Shown here one piece after another: positions 63,230-64,000 of a DNA stretch of 64,000 nucleotides. Source of the DNA: Undaria pinnatifida (lineage: Eukaryota > Sar > Phaeophyceae > Laminariales > Alariaceae); assembly GCA_012845835.1 (NCBI GenBank), contig JABAKD010000023.1:14744202-14808201 (forward strand). Direction: 5' to 3'. Both the position numbers and the translations under genes were made by a program. Each line of letters opens with the position of its first letter. Position 1 is the first letter of the stretch. A model generated the notes under the pieces. It was given only the letters and a program-made list of their open reading frames with translations. It ran no database searches and was not told the DNA's origin.

Positions 63230-64000
63230 ACCCGTTCGTGTCGGACCCGGGCACCCGGCGGGTTTACCCAGACGGATCCCACCCGTCACAGGGTCCGAGT
63301 CCGACCCAAAACACGGATACCCGGGTACCCGTTTAGCAACGTGTCCCCGTGGTCAGCGTGCCTGTCAATCACCTCCAGAAATCATCCAAACACGCAGCAA
63401 ACGATCCAGCGCAATACTCGCACAATACCTACCAGCTACTACGCATGCAGTTACGAAGGCCATCCATGACCATGCGTACCTCGGGTACCCGAGTACCCGG
63501 GTAGTAGCTTAACCCGGGTACCCGAGTACCCGGGTACCCGTTAAGCAACGTGGCCCTGTGGTCAACATGCCTGACAATACCTCCAGACACCTGTTAAACA
63601 CGAAACAAACGACCCAGTCCAACAAGCACAACGCTTGAACTAAGACACTTTACATACATGCATAAGTATTATTTCGCGATAGCGGGCTACAACGTGACCG
63701 AGCTTGTGCAGGGTTGACCCCCCGACAAAGAACTTCCAATAGCAATGTTCAGTCGACCTAAAAGTGAGGTAGGATCCTGCGTTAGAATGCCGAGACTGGC
63801 ACCATTTGACGCTTGTAGTTTTCTCCGCCAAAAGCAAACGAAGTACGCCTTATCATCCCCTTGTCAGGCTCGCTTGACAACCGTGAACGGGACCACATGT
63901 TGTCCGGGTACCGGGTACCCGGGTACCTGGTGGACCCAGTTCCGGTCCCCTGAAAATCTGGGTTTCCCGGTGGCGAGTCCGAGTCCGACCTCCAGAATTT
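63230..64000. repeat. GGGTACCCGAGTACCC-rich repeats
   Basis: Two ~200-bp units at 63,300-63,480 and 63,490-63,640 share acccgggtacccgt-tagcaacgtg, ccc-tgtggtcaacatgcctg and cctccagacacctg-aaacac. Gtaccgggtacccgggtacc returns at 63,903, with a gtccgagtccgacc link at both 63,290 and 63,980. The interval 63,645-63,890 has no assignable gene. Confidence 0.75.

Overview
The window is nuclear DNA from a eukaryote with a large, repeat-filled genome. Three observations point that way. One transposase remnant has phase-consistent GT-AG introns of about 109-189 bp. Several retroposon families end in poly(A) or (CAA)n. There are no bacterial-style operons. The family mix (Ty3-type LTR element, BED-finger hAT, MULE-like and TA-target DNA elements, tRNA-headed SINEs) would suit an alga or another protist-derived lineage such as a stramenopile, but I cannot name the organism. 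I see no clear host housekeeping gene. Most long open frames are by-products of C-tracts and tandem repeats.

Layout. 1-6.4 kb: poly-C satellite, tandem tRNA-like units, an element with ~180-bp inverted ends (2,691-4,117), an A-rich duplication and a ~0.5-kb GC-rich tandem array. 6.4-10.4 kb: a truncated poly(A) retroposon (family F), a (TTTAGGG)n patch, and a SINE-like repeat (family A) split by a bounded LTR retrotransposon (6,916-10,357; CTAG target duplication). That element keeps gag-protease and an integrase C-terminal tail but has lost reverse transcriptase and the integrase core. 10.7-16.4 kb: a ~100-bp tandem array, small inverted-repeat MITEs, a ~70-bp array and a decayed coding patch. 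17-23.5 kb: dispersed family G copies, a second poly-C satellite and a full-length family F retroposon with a 12-bp target duplication. 23.8-25.6 kb: a MULE-like element with 561-bp terminal inverted repeats and a 9-bp target duplication. 26.7-27.4 kb: one unrecognised open gene. 28.7-33.2 kb: (CAA)n-tailed retroposons (family E, 1.27 kb when complete). 33.7-39 kb: a structured 28S-rRNA-like patch, satellites and tRNA-headed SINEs (family B). 40-44 kb: a family-G-like satellite invaded by family E, itself invaded by family F. 45-46.5 kb: a TA-target DNA transposon carrying a Cys/His-rich ORF, inserted cleanly in a SINE. 49-54 kb: two copies of one palindromic minisatellite flanking an intron-containing, truncated hAT transposase. 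55-58 kb: a tandem locus in which one short protein-coding segment is duplicated and shows coding-like substitutions. 58-64 kb: more palindromic minisatellites, GGGTC and GGTACCC arrays and a 160-bp dispersed repeat.

The window is best read as layered transposon insertions. Several layers can be ordered because the interrupted repeat has uninterrupted paralogues here: the LTR element went into family A, the TA transposon into SINE B, F into E, E into a satellite, and SINE B into family G. Three retroposon or tandem families share a core resembling TGTGACCACGG, which no standard annotation class explains.
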